A stretch of 64,000 bases of DNA from Gallionella capsiferriformans ES-2 (GTDB lineage: Bacteria > Pseudomonadota > Gammaproteobacteria > Burkholderiales > Gallionellaceae), in NCBI RefSeq assembly GCF_000145255.1, contig NC_014394.1:2604001-2668000 (forward strand), read 5' to 3'. The notes below the pieces were generated by a model. It was not told the origin of the DNA, did no database searches, and saw only the letters and a list, made by a program, of their open reading frames with translations. This document shows, one piece after another, positions 47,934 to 57,967 of the stretch. Each line of letters opens with the position of its first letter. Position 1 is the stretch's first letter. The position numbers were made by a program, and so were the translations under genes.

Positions 47934-49730
47934 TCAACATTCAGGCGGCTCTTGCTCGACACGTTTCTGAAGATTCCACATTTGCGTATATACACCATTA
48001 CGCTGCAGCAGCTCAATATGTGCACCTTGCTCTACAATACGCCCCTGATCCATCACCAGTATCTGGTCAGCATCCACCACCGTTGAGAGGCGGTGGGCGA
48101 TAATCAACGTTGTGCGGTTTTTCGCAATACTGCGCAATTCCGCTTGTATCGCCTTCTCAGATTTTGAGTCTAGCGCCGAGGTCGCTTCGTCGAAAATCAG
48201 TATGGCCGGATTTTTCAAAATCGCCCGCGCAATCGCGACGCGCTGCTTTTCACCGCCTGAGAGTTTAAGACCGCGCTCACCGACCTGAGTCTCGTACCCC
48301 ATCGGCAGCGACTCGATAAACTCGTGGATATGCGCCGCCTGCGCGGCAGCAATGACCGCATCCCGATCCGCAGCAGGCTTCCCGTAGGCGATATTGTAGT
48401 AAATCGTATCATTGAACAGCACCGTATCCTGCGGCACGATACCGATAGATGCACGCAAACTGCTTTGCGTCACCGTGCGTATGTCCTGACCGTTAATGCG
48501 CAAACAGCCGCCCTGCACATCGTAAAAGCGAAACAGCAGGCGTGAGAGCGTCGACTTACCCGCGCCACTCGATCCCACCACCGCCACGGTGTGTCCCGCC
48601 GGAATCGTAAAATTCACGTCATACAAGATTTGCCTGTCCGAGTTATAGCCGAAAGCGACTTGCTCAAACACAACTTCGGCGGCCCCGACGGATAAATCCG
48701 GTGCTGCCGGCGCATCGGCAACTTCCCGCGCCTGATGCAGTAAACCGAACATTTTTTCCATGTCGGCCAGCGCGTGACGTATTTCGCGATACACGAAACC
48801 CAGAAAATGCAGCGGCATATACAACTGCAGCATGAACACGTTGATCAATACCAAATCACCCACCGTCATCGTGCCACTGACCACTTCATCGGCAGCCAGC
48901 CACATCAATGCCGTGATACCGATGGCGATGATCACGCTCTGCCCTGCATTTAAGAAGGCAAGCGATGTCTGGTTACGCACCGCCGCCGTCTCCCAGTGCT
49001 CCATATTGTGATCGTAACGACGCGCCTCATACTGCTCGTTACCAAAATATTTCACCGTTTCATAATTGAGCAGACTGTCGATCGCGCGGCTGTTCGCTTT
49101 CGAATCGAGCTCATTCATGGTGCGTCTGACCACCATGCGCCACTCGGTAACAAACAGCGTAAAACCGATATAGCAAATGAGCGTAACGAAGGTGATGCCG
49201 GCAAACCAAGGATTGTATTTATTCAGCAGTATCGCTGCTACCAAACCGATTTCGAGCAAAGTCGGCAAGATATTAAACAGCATGAAATTGAGTAAAAAAC
49301 CAATGCCGCGCGTCCCCCGGTCAATGTCACGCGACACGCCTCCGGTCTGGCGGTCCAGATGAAAGCGCAGACTTAAACTGTGCAAATGCTCGAACACCTG
49401 TAGCGCAACGCGCCGAATGGCCCTTTGCGTCACCTTGGCAAACACCGCATCGCGCAATTCGCCGAACAACGTGCTCATCAGGCGCAACAACCCGTAGCCC
49501 ACGATCAGCGATACTGGAACGATCAGCACCGCATGGGATTTATCCAGCGCATCGATGATTTGTTTGAGCACCAGCGGCACGGTGACATTGGCCAGCTTAG
49601 CGAAGATCAGCAGACTCATCGCCAGTATCACCCGCCCCTTGAATTCCATCAGATAGGGAACCAGCGAGCGCAGCGTCTGCCAACCACCTTGCGTGTCGTG
49701 TTCAGAGGATGAAGTTGAATGTGATTGCAT
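47934..49730 (-). CDS. Atm1/HMT1-type ABC half-transporter (permease-ATPase fusion)
   Basis: 598 residues with six membrane helices (about 35-320), including the Atm1-family stretch LLNYETVKYFGNEQYE. The nucleotide-binding domain has Walker A GSSGAGKSTLSR, signature LSGGEKQRVA and Walker B ILIFDEATSAL, then H-loop IAHRLST. Bacterial Atm1 homologues export glutathione-linked compounds and help with metal detoxification. It functions as a homodimer in the inner membrane. No dedicated partner gene is beside it. Confidence 0.93.
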   Translation of the reverse strand: MQSHSTSSSEHDTQGGWQTLRSLVPYLMEFKGRVILAMSLLIFAKLANVTVPLVLKQIIDALDKSHAVLIVPVSLIVGYGLLRLMSTLFGELRDAVFAKVTQRAIRRVALQVFEHLHSLSLRFHLDRQTGGVSRDIDRGTRGIGFLLNFMLFNILPTLLEIGLVAAILLNKYNPWFAGITFVTLICYIGFTLFVTEWRMVVRRTMNELDSKANSRAIDSLLNYETVKYFGNEQYEARRYDHNMEHWETAAVRNQTSLAFLNAGQSVIIAIGITALMWLAADEVVSGTMTVGDLVLINVFMLQLYMPLHFLGFVYREIRHALADMEKMFGLLHQAREVADAPAAPDLSVGAAEVVFEQVAFGYNSDRQILYDVNFTIPAGHTVAVVGSSGAGKSTLSRLLFRFYDVQGGCLRINGQDIRTVTQSSLRASIGIVPQDTVLFNDTIYYNIAYGKPAADRDAVIAAAQAAHIHEFIESLPMGYETQVGERGLKLSGGEKQRVAIARAILKNPAILIFDEATSALDSKSEKAIQAELRSIAKNRTTLIIAHRLSTVVDADQILVMDQGRIVEQGAHIELLQRNGVYTQMWNLQKRVEQEPPEC

Positions 49731-49868
49731 GACAGTTAAATAAAATCAGTAAGCGATGATTATAGCCTCAGGTCTGCCCAGACGCTGCCATTGTCGGTCC
49801 GTATCAGGAGACTCGTTACGACAAGGAATGCTGCCACCCTGACAACGCATATTCATCAGAACCGACAA

Positions 49869-50057
49869 TTACGCAAACTGAGTTGCTTTGCGGTGAAAAT
49901 ATTGACAAGACTGCCCGGAAGCTTCCCGCACCTCAGTCGCCGGTTCACGACGGCTTTTAAAGTCCAGCGCACGGCAGCCGTATCTGAAATTGACCTGATG
50001 CGTCACATAATAATGCCGGCAGTCGCGGCACCGCACATTTTCCTTGTCTTGCGACAT
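49869..50057 (-). CDS. Small cysteine-containing protein
   Basis: 62 residues with four cysteines (CRDCRHYYVTHQ, RYGCRAL, QSCQYF) suggesting one zinc site. It starts immediately at the clsB stop (shared base at 50057), so it is translationally coupled to clsB. Size, composition and coupling support a real gene; the function is unknown. Confidence 0.75.
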   Translation of the reverse strand: MSQDKENVRCRDCRHYYVTHQVNFRYGCRALDFKSRREPATEVREASGQSCQYFHRKATQFA

Positions 50058-51193
50058 CAGATCACACTTCTCCCGTATCCCAGCACACCGATCACCATGC
50101 GCACGGTAGCATAGCTCAGTCTGGCCAATATATGAGAGCCCCAGCCCCTGACATTTTCATGATCCGCCTCAATACGCACCGCATTACAAGCAATAGCAGT
50201 CATCAATTTATCGCGCAAACAGTCGGAGAATGCGGCATCAAACACCATCAGATTCGCTTCACGGGCCAGCATCAGGCTGAACGGATCGATGTTGGACGAA
50301 CCCACCGTCGCCCACGTGCCATCAACGACCGCGACCTTGGCGTGCAAAAATCCAGGCTGATATTCATAGATTTCGATTCCAGCCGCCAGCAGTTGGACGT
50401 AAAGCGCACGGGTTGCATAATGCAGCAGGCGATTTTCAGCCCGGCCTTGCAGCAGCAACACCACGCGCACACCGCGGCGGGCCGCCTGTATCAGCGTACG
50501 GCGAAAAATCCGTCCCGGCAAAAAATAAGCATTCGCGATTACCACCTCGCGCATTGCCGTACTGATCTGTTTCAAGTAGGCGCGTTCAATATCGCGGCGA
50601 TGGCGCAGATTATCCCGCAGCACGACGACGACACGAGTGCCAACAGCGTGCCCGGGACTGATATCACGCGCCATACGCTTGCCACTGGCCCACGCGACAG
50701 CATTCCACATCCTGCGCATCACGGCATGAATTTCAACCGCAACAGCACCACTCAGACGTACGGCGAAGTCAAAACGCGGCACAACCCCGTCATCGATGAT
50801 ATTGATGCCACCGATATAGGCCAATTCGCCATCAATCGCGATAAGCTTGCGATGCATACGCCGCAAACGATGGCGACGCAGCTTAAAACGATACAGCTCA
50901 CGCCTGAAAAAGTGCACTTGCACTCCGGCTGATTTGAACTCGTCCAGCCAGACCGGTAAAAAATCGGCCGCACCAAAACCATCCATCAGCACACGGACAA
51001 TCACACCGCGGCGTGCGGCGCGCTGCAGGGCATCGCTAACAGCGCGTCCTGTCTGATCTGCAGCAAAAATATAAGTTTCCAGATACACGAAGTGGTGCGC
51101 CGCATCGATGTCAGCGCATAGCTGTGGAAAATACGCCGCGCCATTTTGCAGCAACGCCAGCTCATTCCCCTCGACTTGAAAAACGTCAGACAT
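50057..51193 (-). CDS. clsB: Cardiolipin synthase B (phospholipase D family)
   Basis: 378 residues from the ATG at 51191-51193, whose ATGTCTGA overlaps the upstream stop by 8 bp; a longer frame to 51433 lies inside the upstream gene and is rejected. Two HKD motifs are present: HRKLIAIDGELAYIGG and HAKVAVVDGTWATVGSSN. It condenses phosphatidylglycerol-type lipids into cardiolipin in the inner membrane. Confidence 0.93.
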   Translation of the reverse strand: MSDVFQVEGNELALLQNGAAYFPQLCADIDAAHHFVYLETYIFAADQTGRAVSDALQRAARRGVIVRVLMDGFGAADFLPVWLDEFKSAGVQVHFFRRELYRFKLRRHRLRRMHRKLIAIDGELAYIGGINIIDDGVVPRFDFAVRLSGAVAVEIHAVMRRMWNAVAWASGKRMARDISPGHAVGTRVVVVLRDNLRHRRDIERAYLKQISTAMREVVIANAYFLPGRIFRRTLIQAARRGVRVVLLLQGRAENRLLHYATRALYVQLLAAGIEIYEYQPGFLHAKVAVVDGTWATVGSSNIDPFSLMLAREANLMVFDAAFSDCLRDKLMTAIACNAVRIEADHENVRGWGSHILARLSYATVRMVIGVLGYGRSVI

Positions 51194-51935
51194 TGCGCTG
51201 CAATGTCGCCGATATTGCCGCATGATCCGACAGTCGTTGCCACGCGCCGCCGGCATGCACCTCGGCTTGCGCCACCGTAAATCCGCGCATATAGATCCGA
51301 TCGAGTCGAAACAGAGGCAGACGCGCCGGAAAGCTGCGCGCGACACGACCGCCGTGCAACTGAAATACATCGTGCATGCCAAGTTCACTCGCGATGACAG
51401 CCCCCATCTGATTGCGCCAATCGTTAAAATCACCGGCGATGATCACCTGTACATCGGGCGGAATTTCATGCTGCACGTACTCAATCAGTGCACGCGTTTG
51501 CGCACGCCGCCCACGGGCAAACAGTCCGAAATGCGCACACAGGCTGTGTAGTCGCTGCCCATCCGGCAATGCGATCTCGCAATGCAGCAGGCCGCGACTC
51601 TCGAAACGATGCGCAGAGATGTCGGTATTAAGCGTCTGTACGATAGGATAACGGCTCAGAATCGCGTTACCGTGATGACCGGCTTCGTACACGCAATTCT
51701 TGCCATAAGCAGAATGCGGCCAGCGTCGGTCGGCGATAAATTCGTGATGCGCGCCATCGGGGTAATTGGCAAAACGCCCGGCGTGCCCGGTATGCTCGCC
51801 CTGCACTTCCTGCAAAAACACGATATCCGCATTCAGCTCATGCAGCCGCTCACGCAACTCGTGCATCACCACCCGGCCGTTGAAGTGGGAAAATCCCTTA
51901 TGGATATTGTAGGTAGCGACAGTCAGCGTTTGCAT
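51186..51935 (-). CDS. Endonuclease/exonuclease/phosphatase-fold protein
   Basis: 249 residues with the EEP fold: N-terminal VATYNIHKGF, DIVFLQEVQGEH (metal-binding Glu), IIAGDFNDWRNQ (Asp/Asn), then LDRIYMRG and RLSDHAAI (Asp-His). It is coupled to clsB by an 8-bp overlap, a pairing frequent in proteobacteria where the EEP protein (YbhP-like) accompanies ClsB. Substrate unknown; a phospholipid or nucleic acid phosphodiester is possible. Confidence 0.9.
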   Translation of the reverse strand: MQTLTVATYNIHKGFSHFNGRVVMHELRERLHELNADIVFLQEVQGEHTGHAGRFANYPDGAHHEFIADRRWPHSAYGKNCVYEAGHHGNAILSRYPIVQTLNTDISAHRFESRGLLHCEIALPDGQRLHSLCAHFGLFARGRRAQTRALIEYVQHEIPPDVQVIIAGDFNDWRNQMGAVIASELGMHDVFQLHGGRVARSFPARLPLFRLDRIYMRGFTVAQAEVHAGGAWQRLSDHAAISATLQRNV

Positions 51936-52006
51936 GATTACGTTCTGATTCCTTGCACATCAAGCGGTTAACGCATCCCAGCCCGCAGGTACACGCTCGC
52001 CATGAA

Positions 52007-52504
52007 TTAGCGGGCAAGCTCCTGATTAACGCCGCGATAAAAGCGCTCATAAAACCCTTTGTCACGCACCATCTCGCCGCGCACCTTCACCTGAGCATCG
52101 ACTTCGCTGCTATTGCTAACCGAGATAGGAAACAGCAGCGGAATACCGACCGATGTACTCTTACGGCTAGTTTTAATGTCGAAATGCTCTTCCGTGGCAG
52201 TGACAAATAAAGTGGAACCCGCAGTGCGCGCGCTGCAGTTTACATAGAGGCGCAACTGAGCCTGCTGATTTTCATCCACCTGAAATTCTTTGACTCCGAT
52301 CAGTCGCTCTCCAGCGCCCGGCTGAACAATATAGCCATCTCTTAGCAACACCCGGCGTGCAGCCTCACAAACAGGATCAGGTGCGACGGAAAAATCCCTG
52401 CTGTGTCGTGAATCAGCACGAAATGCTTCTCCGTCAGAATAGTTTCTCGTACCGCTACATGCGGCAAGCGACATTAAGATAACAATCAGTCCATAGCGAT
52501 TCAT
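52007..52504 (-). CDS. Putative lipoprotein
   Basis: 165 residues from the ATG at 52502-52504. A lipoprotein signal with lipobox SLAAC gives acylated Cys about 19. The mature part has alternating strands (VCEAARRVLLRDGYIV, QAQLRLYVNCSAR) reminiscent of DUF2242-type lipoproteins, though I cannot confirm this. It stands alone between clsB/EEP and nadA. Confidence 0.8.
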   Translation of the reverse strand: MNRYGLIVILMSLAACSGTRNYSDGEAFRADSRHSRDFSVAPDPVCEAARRVLLRDGYIVQPGAGERLIGVKEFQVDENQQAQLRLYVNCSARTAGSTLFVTATEEHFDIKTSRKSTSVGIPLLFPISVSNSSEVDAQVKVRGEMVRDKGFYERFYRGVNQELAR

Positions 52505-52701
52505 TTTTCTCTCCCGGCAAAAATAGCGTTGATGAGATAAATCGTGCCAAGTTATGTCGCCCATGCGCCGTGATGCTCGCATGCCAAAAATCATAAACTA
52601 TGGCGAGAGGACTATACATGACTGGGGATTTTTTTTCATTGATTGATGGAAAGCTTGCCCGCATTCACAGCATAAACCGTCAGCATGACGTACTACAAGA
52701 C

Positions 52702-53778
52702 TCAGGCATTGCCGATACCGCGAGTCGGCAGCTTAATCTGGCGCGCAAAATCCAGCATGCGGTGTATCGGCTGAACTGCGCGAGGAATAATAGCCGGATC
52801 GACAAAAATTTCATTCGTGCCGGATTCGAGCACCACAGCCAGATTGATCAGCCCGTTCATCGCCATCCACGGGCAATGGCTGCAACTGGTGCAATTGGCC
52901 CCCACGCCTGCGGTCGGCGCTTCCAAAAAAAGCTTATCAGGGCACAGCGTGCGCATCTTGTGCAGGATGCCGTTGTCGGTGGCAACGATAAACACGCGGG
53001 TGTCAGACGCTCGTGCGGCATTGATCAGCTGCGTGGTTGAGCCGACCACATCGGCTAATTGCACAACCGCACGCGGCGCTTCAGGATGCACCAGCACCTG
53101 ACAACCAGGATGCTGTGCTTTTAATTCGATGAGCTCACGGGCCTTGTATTCATCATGGACCACGCACGCCCCCTGCCAGAGCAGCATGTCAGCCCCCGTC
53201 TGCTCTTGAACATAACCGCCCAGATGGCGATCGGGCGCCCAGAGGATTTTTTTTCCCTGCTCATGCAGATGTCTGACCACGGGCAACGCGATGGAACTGG
53301 TCACCATCCAGTCGGCACGCGCCTTAACGGCGGCACTGGTATTGGCATACACCACCACCGTCCTGTCGGGATGCGCATCGCAAAACGCGGCGAACTCGTC
53401 CGCCGGACACCCAAGATCGAGCGAGCATTCCGCCGCGAGTTCCGGCATCAGCACGCGCTTTTCCGGATTGAGTATTTTGGCGGTCTCGCCCATGAAGCGC
53501 ACCCCCGCGACAACGATGGTTTTAGCCCTGTGCTGATGACCGAAGTTCGCCATATCCAGCGAGTCGGAGACGATGCCGCCGGTCGCTTCCGCCAAGTCCT
53601 GCAAATCAGGGAGCACATAATAATGTGCCGCCAGCACGGCATCCTGCTCGATCAACAGGCGTTTGATACGGGCAATCAATTCAGGTTTTTCCCGCGCATC
53701 CGCCTCGCGCGGCACTTGAGCCCATGCGGATGCGGTCGAACACCCCGGATGATCGTAAGCAATACTGATAGGATTCAT
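52702..53778 (-). CDS. nadA: Quinolinate synthase A
   Basis: 358 residues from the ATG at 53776-53778, which overlaps the nudB stop (ATGA). Iron-sulfur ligands are in [19 protein letters not shown] and [13 protein letters not shown]. NadA makes quinolinate from iminoaspartate and dihydroxyacetone phosphate for NAD synthesis. Other family motifs, [14 protein letters not shown] and [11 protein letters not shown], are present. Complete. Confidence 0.97.
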   Translation of the reverse strand: MNPISIAYDHPGCSTASAWAQVPREADAREKPELIARIKRLLIEQDAVLAAHYYVLPDLQDLAEATGGIVSDSLDMANFGHQHRAKTIVVAGVRFMGETAKILNPEKRVLMPELAAECSLDLGCPADEFAAFCDAHPDRTVVVYANTSAAVKARADWMVTSSIALPVVRHLHEQGKKILWAPDRHLGGYVQEQTGADMLLWQGACVVHDEYKARELIELKAQHPGCQVLVHPEAPRAVVQLADVVGSTTQLINAARASDTRVFIVATDNGILHKMRTLCPDKLFLEAPTAGVGANCTSCSHCPWMAMNGLINLAVVLESGTNEIFVDPAIIPRAVQPIHRMLDFARQIKLPTRGIGNA

Positions 53779-54230
53779 GACATTTTCCTGATTACGCGCT
53801 GCGTCAGTTGCAGGATTGCCTCGCGGTTGCTCGGCGAAAAAACCTTTTGTGCCGAGTCCTGCCAGTGCAGCCACTGATAACTCAAATGTTCGCGGGGGGA
53901 GAGCTGAATTTGCTGCCGGCCAGGCAATTGCAAACCAAACACATGTTCGGTATTTTGCGTGATGCCCTCAGGGTAACGATGACGCCAGTGCGAATAAATT
54001 TCATAGGTATTTTGCAGCTGCCAGTGCGTAAACTCATACTGATTCGCATCCAGTCCCGTTTCCTCACGCACTTCGCGTATCGCCGTATCGCGCAATGACT
54101 CCACGCCTTCACGGCTACCCGTCACCGACTGCCAGTACCCAGGATGATCGGCACGCTCGAGCAGCAACACCTCCAGATCGGCTGTGTAAATCACCACCAG
54201 CACCGATACAGGCTGTTTTTTTCCGTTCAT
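53775..54230 (-). CDS. nudB: Dihydroneopterin triphosphate diphosphatase (Nudix)
   Basis: 151 residues with the Nudix box starting [20 protein letters not shown] and continuing TGLD (about residues 37-59). It resembles NudB, which removes pyrophosphate from dihydroneopterin triphosphate in folate synthesis. It sits between the barstar-like gene and nadA in the aspS operon, overlapping nadA by 4 bp. The substrate is inferred from family and context. Confidence 0.9.
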   Translation of the reverse strand: MNGKKQPVSVLVVIYTADLEVLLLERADHPGYWQSVTGSREGVESLRDTAIREVREETGLDANQYEFTHWQLQNTYEIYSHWRHRYPEGITQNTEHVFGLQLPGRQQIQLSPREHLSYQWLHWQDSAQKVFSPSNREAILQLTQRVIRKMS

Positions 54231-54232
54231 AG

Positions 54233-54625
54233 TCAGGCAAAAAATATCCAGAACGGAATATTGCGTTGCCGCCAGTACACGACCGTATCATCGAAAATAT
54301 CCTGCGCAATTTCACGATCGTTAGACGACAGCCCCAGCGTCGGACTGACATTGCGTAACACCAGCACGAAACCGGGCGCGGCGTCCCACGACAGGTCGCA
54401 CAGCACATCGACCAACGCATCCCAATTTTCACCGAACTCACCCGGATATTTCGTCGCGCGAGACAAAGCATTAAGCAGATTTTTCTTGCCCTTGACGCCT
54501 TTTAATTCGGCCTCAAACACCGCATATCCTGCCGCATCGGCAGCCTCCAACAGCACATCCACATCACAGTCCAGCTTATGGCAGCCAGCCGCTGCCAGAT
54601 TGTTCAGTTGAGGTACTGCACTCAT
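54233..54625 (-). CDS. Barstar-family RNase inhibitor
   Basis: 130 residues. The C-terminal 85 match barstar: LKGVKGKKNLLNALSRA, then YPGEFGENWDALVDVLCDLSW, with the helix-loop acidic face that blocks barnase. The 35-residue N-terminal extension is unusual. It starts 2 bp after the RNase stop, so it is co-expressed with it. It should neutralise the RNase in the cytoplasm. Confidence 0.9.
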   Translation of the reverse strand: MSAVPQLNNLAAAGCHKLDCDVDVLLEAADAAGYAVFEAELKGVKGKKNLLNALSRATKYPGEFGENWDALVDVLCDLSWDAAPGFVLVLRNVSPTLGLSSNDREIAQDIFDDTVVYWRQRNIPFWIFFA

Positions 54626-54627
54626 AG

Positions 54628-54990
54628 CTACTCCCGTATGCGATTAAAAGATTGATAATGGTCTGCGCTGTAGTAGTACTCGCCCGGCACACCCGTGATA
54701 ATGCGACGCGCCCCCCGGTTGCGCACACCCGGAGTTTTTACTGTGTATTCATGGTAATAGCCGCGAGTCTGCTTAGGCAAGACCCGCTCATAATTACCAA
54801 ACACCACGCCGTCCCTGTCGTAGTCGAACGGGCCTCCCTGACGAATCGCACGCAAAGTGGCACGCGCTTCTACCGGCAAATCGGCCACCGTAATAACCGC
54901 AACATCGGCCGTGACCGGGTGATGCGAATGCGCCTCTGTCGGCAGGCAAAACGCCATCAGAATCAGCCAGAGTTGCAGCATGCGAAACAT
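54628..54990 (-). CDS. Secreted guanyl-specific ribonuclease (RNase Sa/barnase family)
   Basis: 120 residues with a signal peptide (LQLWLILMAFCLPTEA). The mature domain has the microbial RNase pattern: VEARATLRAIRQGGPF, VLPKQTRGYYHEYTVKTPG with catalytic Glu, RGARRIITG with Arg, and YYYSADHYQSFNRI with catalytic His. It cleaves RNA after G. It lies 1 bp after aspS and 2 bp before its inhibitor, an intact toxin-immunity pair embedded in a housekeeping operon. Confidence 0.93.
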   Translation of the reverse strand: MFRMLQLWLILMAFCLPTEAHSHHPVTADVAVITVADLPVEARATLRAIRQGGPFDYDRDGVVFGNYERVLPKQTRGYYHEYTVKTPGVRNRGARRIITGVPGEYYYSADHYQSFNRIRE

Positions 54991-54991
54991 A

Positions 54992-56788
54992 CTATTCCTT
55001 GACTACTTCAACCGTCGGCTGTTGGCGCAGACGGATGTGCAAGTCGCGCAACTGACGCTCATCCACGGCAGACGGCGCTTGCGTCAACAGACACTGCGCA
55101 CGCTGGGTCTTGGGGAAGGCGATCACGTCGCGGATCGATTCGGAACCCGTCATCATGGTGACGATGCGATCCAGACCGAACGCCAAGCCGCCATGCGGTG
55201 GCGCGCCGTACTGCAAGGCATCGAGCAGGAATCCAAATTTCAGCTGCGCTTCTTCATCGCCGATATTGAGCGCGCGGAATACCTGACTTTGCACCTCCGC
55301 TTTATGGATACGCACCGAACCGCCGCCCAATTCCGATCCGTTCAATGCCAGATCGTATGCCTTGGCAAGGCACTTGCCCGGATCCGATTCCAGCAGCGCC
55401 AGATGTTCGTCTTTGGGCGCGGTAAACGGATGATGACAGGCGTTCCAGCGTTTTCCTTCTTCGTCGTATTCGAACATCGGGAAGTCCACCACCCACAACG
55501 GCTCCCAGGCATTTCCGTTGACATGGCCTTTTTCATGACCGATCTTACAGCGCAGCGCACCCAGCGCGTCGTTGACGATTTTTTCCTTGTCGGCGCCGAA
55601 GAAAATAAGGTCGCCGTTTTGTGCGCCCGTGCGTTCGATCACCGACTTCAACGCCGCTTCATGAATATTCTTCACGATAGGCGATTGCAGACCGGTTTCA
55701 TTCGGCTGGGTAATATCGTTAACCTTAATGTAAGCTAATCCCTTCGCACCGTAAATGCTGACAAACTTTGTGTATTCGTCGATCTCGCCGCGGGTGAAGG
55801 CAGCCCCTCCTGGCACACGCATCGCAGCAATGCGGCCGTTCGCCGAATTCGCAACACCTGCAAACACCTTGAAGGCGACATCCTTCATCACATCGGTGAC
55901 TTCGGTCAGTTCGAGCGTCACACGCAGATCAGGCTTGTCGGAACCGAAACGCGCCATCGCTTCGCTGTAGGGCATACGCGGGAACGGATTGGGCAGATCA
56001 ACCGCCAGCGCTTCTTTAAAGACGGTGCGGATCAGCTCTTCTGTCAATGCCGTGATCTGTGTCTCGTTCAGGAACGAAGTCTCAATATCCACCTGCGTGA
56101 ATTCAGGCTGACGGTCGGCGCGCAAATCTTCATCGCGGAAACATTTAGTGATCTGGTAATAGCGATCAAAACCCGCCACCATCAGCAACTGCTTGAACAA
56201 CTGCGGCGACTGCGGCAGCGCAAAAAATTCGCCCGGATGCACGCGTGACGGCACCAGATAATCGCGCGCGCCTTCCGGCGTGGACTTGGTCAGCATCGGC
56301 GTTTCGATGTCAATGAAACCGCGGCTGTCTAAGAAATTACGGAAGGCACGCGTCACCTTGTAGCGCAGCATCAGATTTTTTTGCATCTGCGGACGGCGCA
56401 AATCGATCACGCGATGGGTCAGACGCACGTTTTCCGACAAGTTTTCATCATCAAGCTGGAACGGCGGGGTGATCGATGCGTTCAACACTTCGATTTCCTG
56501 ACACAGAATTTCGATCTCACCGCTGACCAGATTGCTGTTGGAGGCGCCTTCAGGGCGACGACGCACCGTACCTGTGATGCGCAATACATATTCGTTGCGC
56601 ACCGATTCGGCGACTTTGAACATCTCCAGTTGATCCGGATTGCAAACGACCTGTGCCAGACCTTCGCGATCGCGCAGGTCGATGAAAATCACCCCGCCGT
56701 GATCGCGGCGGCGGTGCGCCCAGCCGCAAATGCTCACGGTCTGGTCGAGTTGGTCGGTATTGAGTGTGCCGCAGTAATGTGTACGCAT
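54992..56788 (-). CDS. aspS: Aspartyl-tRNA synthetase
   Basis: 598 residues: N-terminal anticodon-binding OB domain ([20 protein letters not shown]), class II motif 2 ([20 protein letters not shown]), GAD insertion domain and motif 3 ([16 protein letters not shown]). It charges tRNA-Asp, perhaps also tRNA-Asn if the genome has GatCAB. It is flanked by a DUF502 gene 5 bp upstream and the RNase 1 bp downstream. Confidence 0.98.
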   Translation of the reverse strand: MRTHYCGTLNTDQLDQTVSICGWAHRRRDHGGVIFIDLRDREGLAQVVCNPDQLEMFKVAESVRNEYVLRITGTVRRRPEGASNSNLVSGEIEILCQEIEVLNASITPPFQLDDENLSENVRLTHRVIDLRRPQMQKNLMLRYKVTRAFRNFLDSRGFIDIETPMLTKSTPEGARDYLVPSRVHPGEFFALPQSPQLFKQLLMVAGFDRYYQITKCFRDEDLRADRQPEFTQVDIETSFLNETQITALTEELIRTVFKEALAVDLPNPFPRMPYSEAMARFGSDKPDLRVTLELTEVTDVMKDVAFKVFAGVANSANGRIAAMRVPGGAAFTRGEIDEYTKFVSIYGAKGLAYIKVNDITQPNETGLQSPIVKNIHEAALKSVIERTGAQNGDLIFFGADKEKIVNDALGALRCKIGHEKGHVNGNAWEPLWVVDFPMFEYDEEGKRWNACHHPFTAPKDEHLALLESDPGKCLAKAYDLALNGSELGGGSVRIHKAEVQSQVFRALNIGDEEAQLKFGFLLDALQYGAPPHGGLAFGLDRIVTMMTGSESIRDVIAFPKTQRAQCLLTQAPSAVDERQLRDLHIRLRQQPTVEVVKE

Positions 56789-56793
56789 AATAT

Positions 56794-57411
56794 TTAAGAA
56801 AGTGTAGGTGAAGGCGTGATAGCCGATGGCGTATCGGATACCACACCCATTGAAACGATGGAGCGCAAAGCCACATCAACCGTCATATCCAGCACGATGG
56901 TGTCAGCACGGCGCACGAAAAAATAAAAACCGTTAACCGGACTCGGTGTGGTGGGAATAAACACCGCCACATACTCCTCGTCAAACTTACTGACCACCTC
57001 ATTGGGCACATTGGTTTGAAACGCAAGCGACCAGGCATCCGGATGCGGATAGCGAACCAGCAGCACCTTGCGAAAAGAATTGCCACTGCCGGATAACAAG
57101 GTATCGCTGACCTGTTTGACGCCTTTATAGATATTGCCGACGAAGGGGACGTGCAGCATCCCCTTCTCGGAGGCCGCCCATAATCTCTGTCCGAACACAT
57201 TGCGGATCAGCAAGCCAGTGAGCAACACCACCGCGAAGGTCAGAATAATCCCCAAACCCGGAATATGGATGCCCAGCAAAATATCCGGATGCCAGTCTCT
57301 CGGCAACAGCAGCAAAGTCTGATCCATCGTCGTGATGGTCAGATTCAGCACCCAGATCGTGATACCTAACGGCACCCAGACCAGCAGGCCTGTGACAAGA
57401 AATTTCTTCAT
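56794..57411 (-). CDS. DUF502 membrane protein
   Basis: 205 residues with two N-terminal membrane helices ([18 protein letters not shown] and [15 protein letters not shown]). The DUF502 body includes [18 protein letters not shown] and [20 protein letters not shown]. The function is unknown. The fmdB-DUF502-aspS order is conserved in Betaproteobacteria. Its start overlaps the fmdB stop by 4 bp. Confidence 0.93.
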   Translation of the reverse strand: MKKFLVTGLLVWVPLGITIWVLNLTITTMDQTLLLLPRDWHPDILLGIHIPGLGIILTFAVVLLTGLLIRNVFGQRLWAASEKGMLHVPFVGNIYKGVKQVSDTLLSGSGNSFRKVLLVRYPHPDAWSLAFQTNVPNEVVSKFDEEYVAVFIPTTPSPVNGFYFFVRRADTIVLDMTVDVALRSIVSMGVVSDTPSAITPSPTLS

Positions 57412-57647
57412 TCGCTAGCCGACGGACATGATGAGGCGCTAGGGCAAGGCGCACAGGATGCCGGCTTATTTTTGAAATCAGTCGCATAATAGCCGTTGCC
57501 CTTCAGCTGAAAACCGGGCGCCGTCAACTGTTTGGAAAATGTTTCCTTGGCGCATTCAGGACATGTGCTGAGCGGTTCATCACTCATTTTTTGCATGACA
57601 TCTTTTTGCAGACCGCAATCAGAACACGCATAAGCATAAATTGGCAT
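57408..57647 (-). CDS. FmdB-family zinc ribbon protein
   Basis: 79 residues with CSDCGLQKDVMQ and CPECAKE, a C-x2-C...C-x2-C zinc ribbon, then FQLKGNGYYATDF typical of FmdB. The C-terminal tail has additional cysteines (CAPCPSASSC). Regulatory function is presumed for the family but not shown. First gene of the operon leading to aspS. Confidence 0.92.
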   Translation of the reverse strand: MPIYAYACSDCGLQKDVMQKMSDEPLSTCPECAKETFSKQLTAPGFQLKGNGYYATDFKNKPASCAPCPSASSCPSASE

Positions 57648-57967
57648 GAATTTTCCTGTCGAATCGTTTCAAAATTGGGCATTATACCTGAGCGAGGCGA
57701 TTTTCTATGCATCCGTATATGGCATTGAATCGTTAAAATACAAGAGCCCGTTCGAAATTATAGCGTTCCGGCCAGCCGGAGCGAACAGCAGCGCAACCAG
57801 ACGTCCTGCAAACGATCAGGCGTTTATTATGTATAATGCAGCCGCCCTGCGTAAAGCCAATCAGCGTAGCGGCCTATTACAACTCCAGATCTCTTCGATC
57901 ACACATTTCGTCTGCCCCGATTGGTGCCGCTCATTCTTGAGCGTCAGGCCGTCGCAGGAGCCATGCT
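57648..57967. promoter_or_regulatory. Divergent promoter region fmdB / rhlE with long rhlE leader
   Basis: 320 bp without a gene. TATAATGC at about 57832-57839 is a good -10 for rhlE and would give a 5' leader of about 120 nt. A hairpin CGTTCCGGC/GCCGGAGCG lies near 57766-57785. Nothing else is recognised. Confidence 0.55.

Noticed and set aside
51194-51433. N-terminal extension of clsB
   Set aside because: It overlaps the conserved EEP gene over 240 bp; the ATG at 51193 with an 8-bp overlap gives the normal ClsB start.
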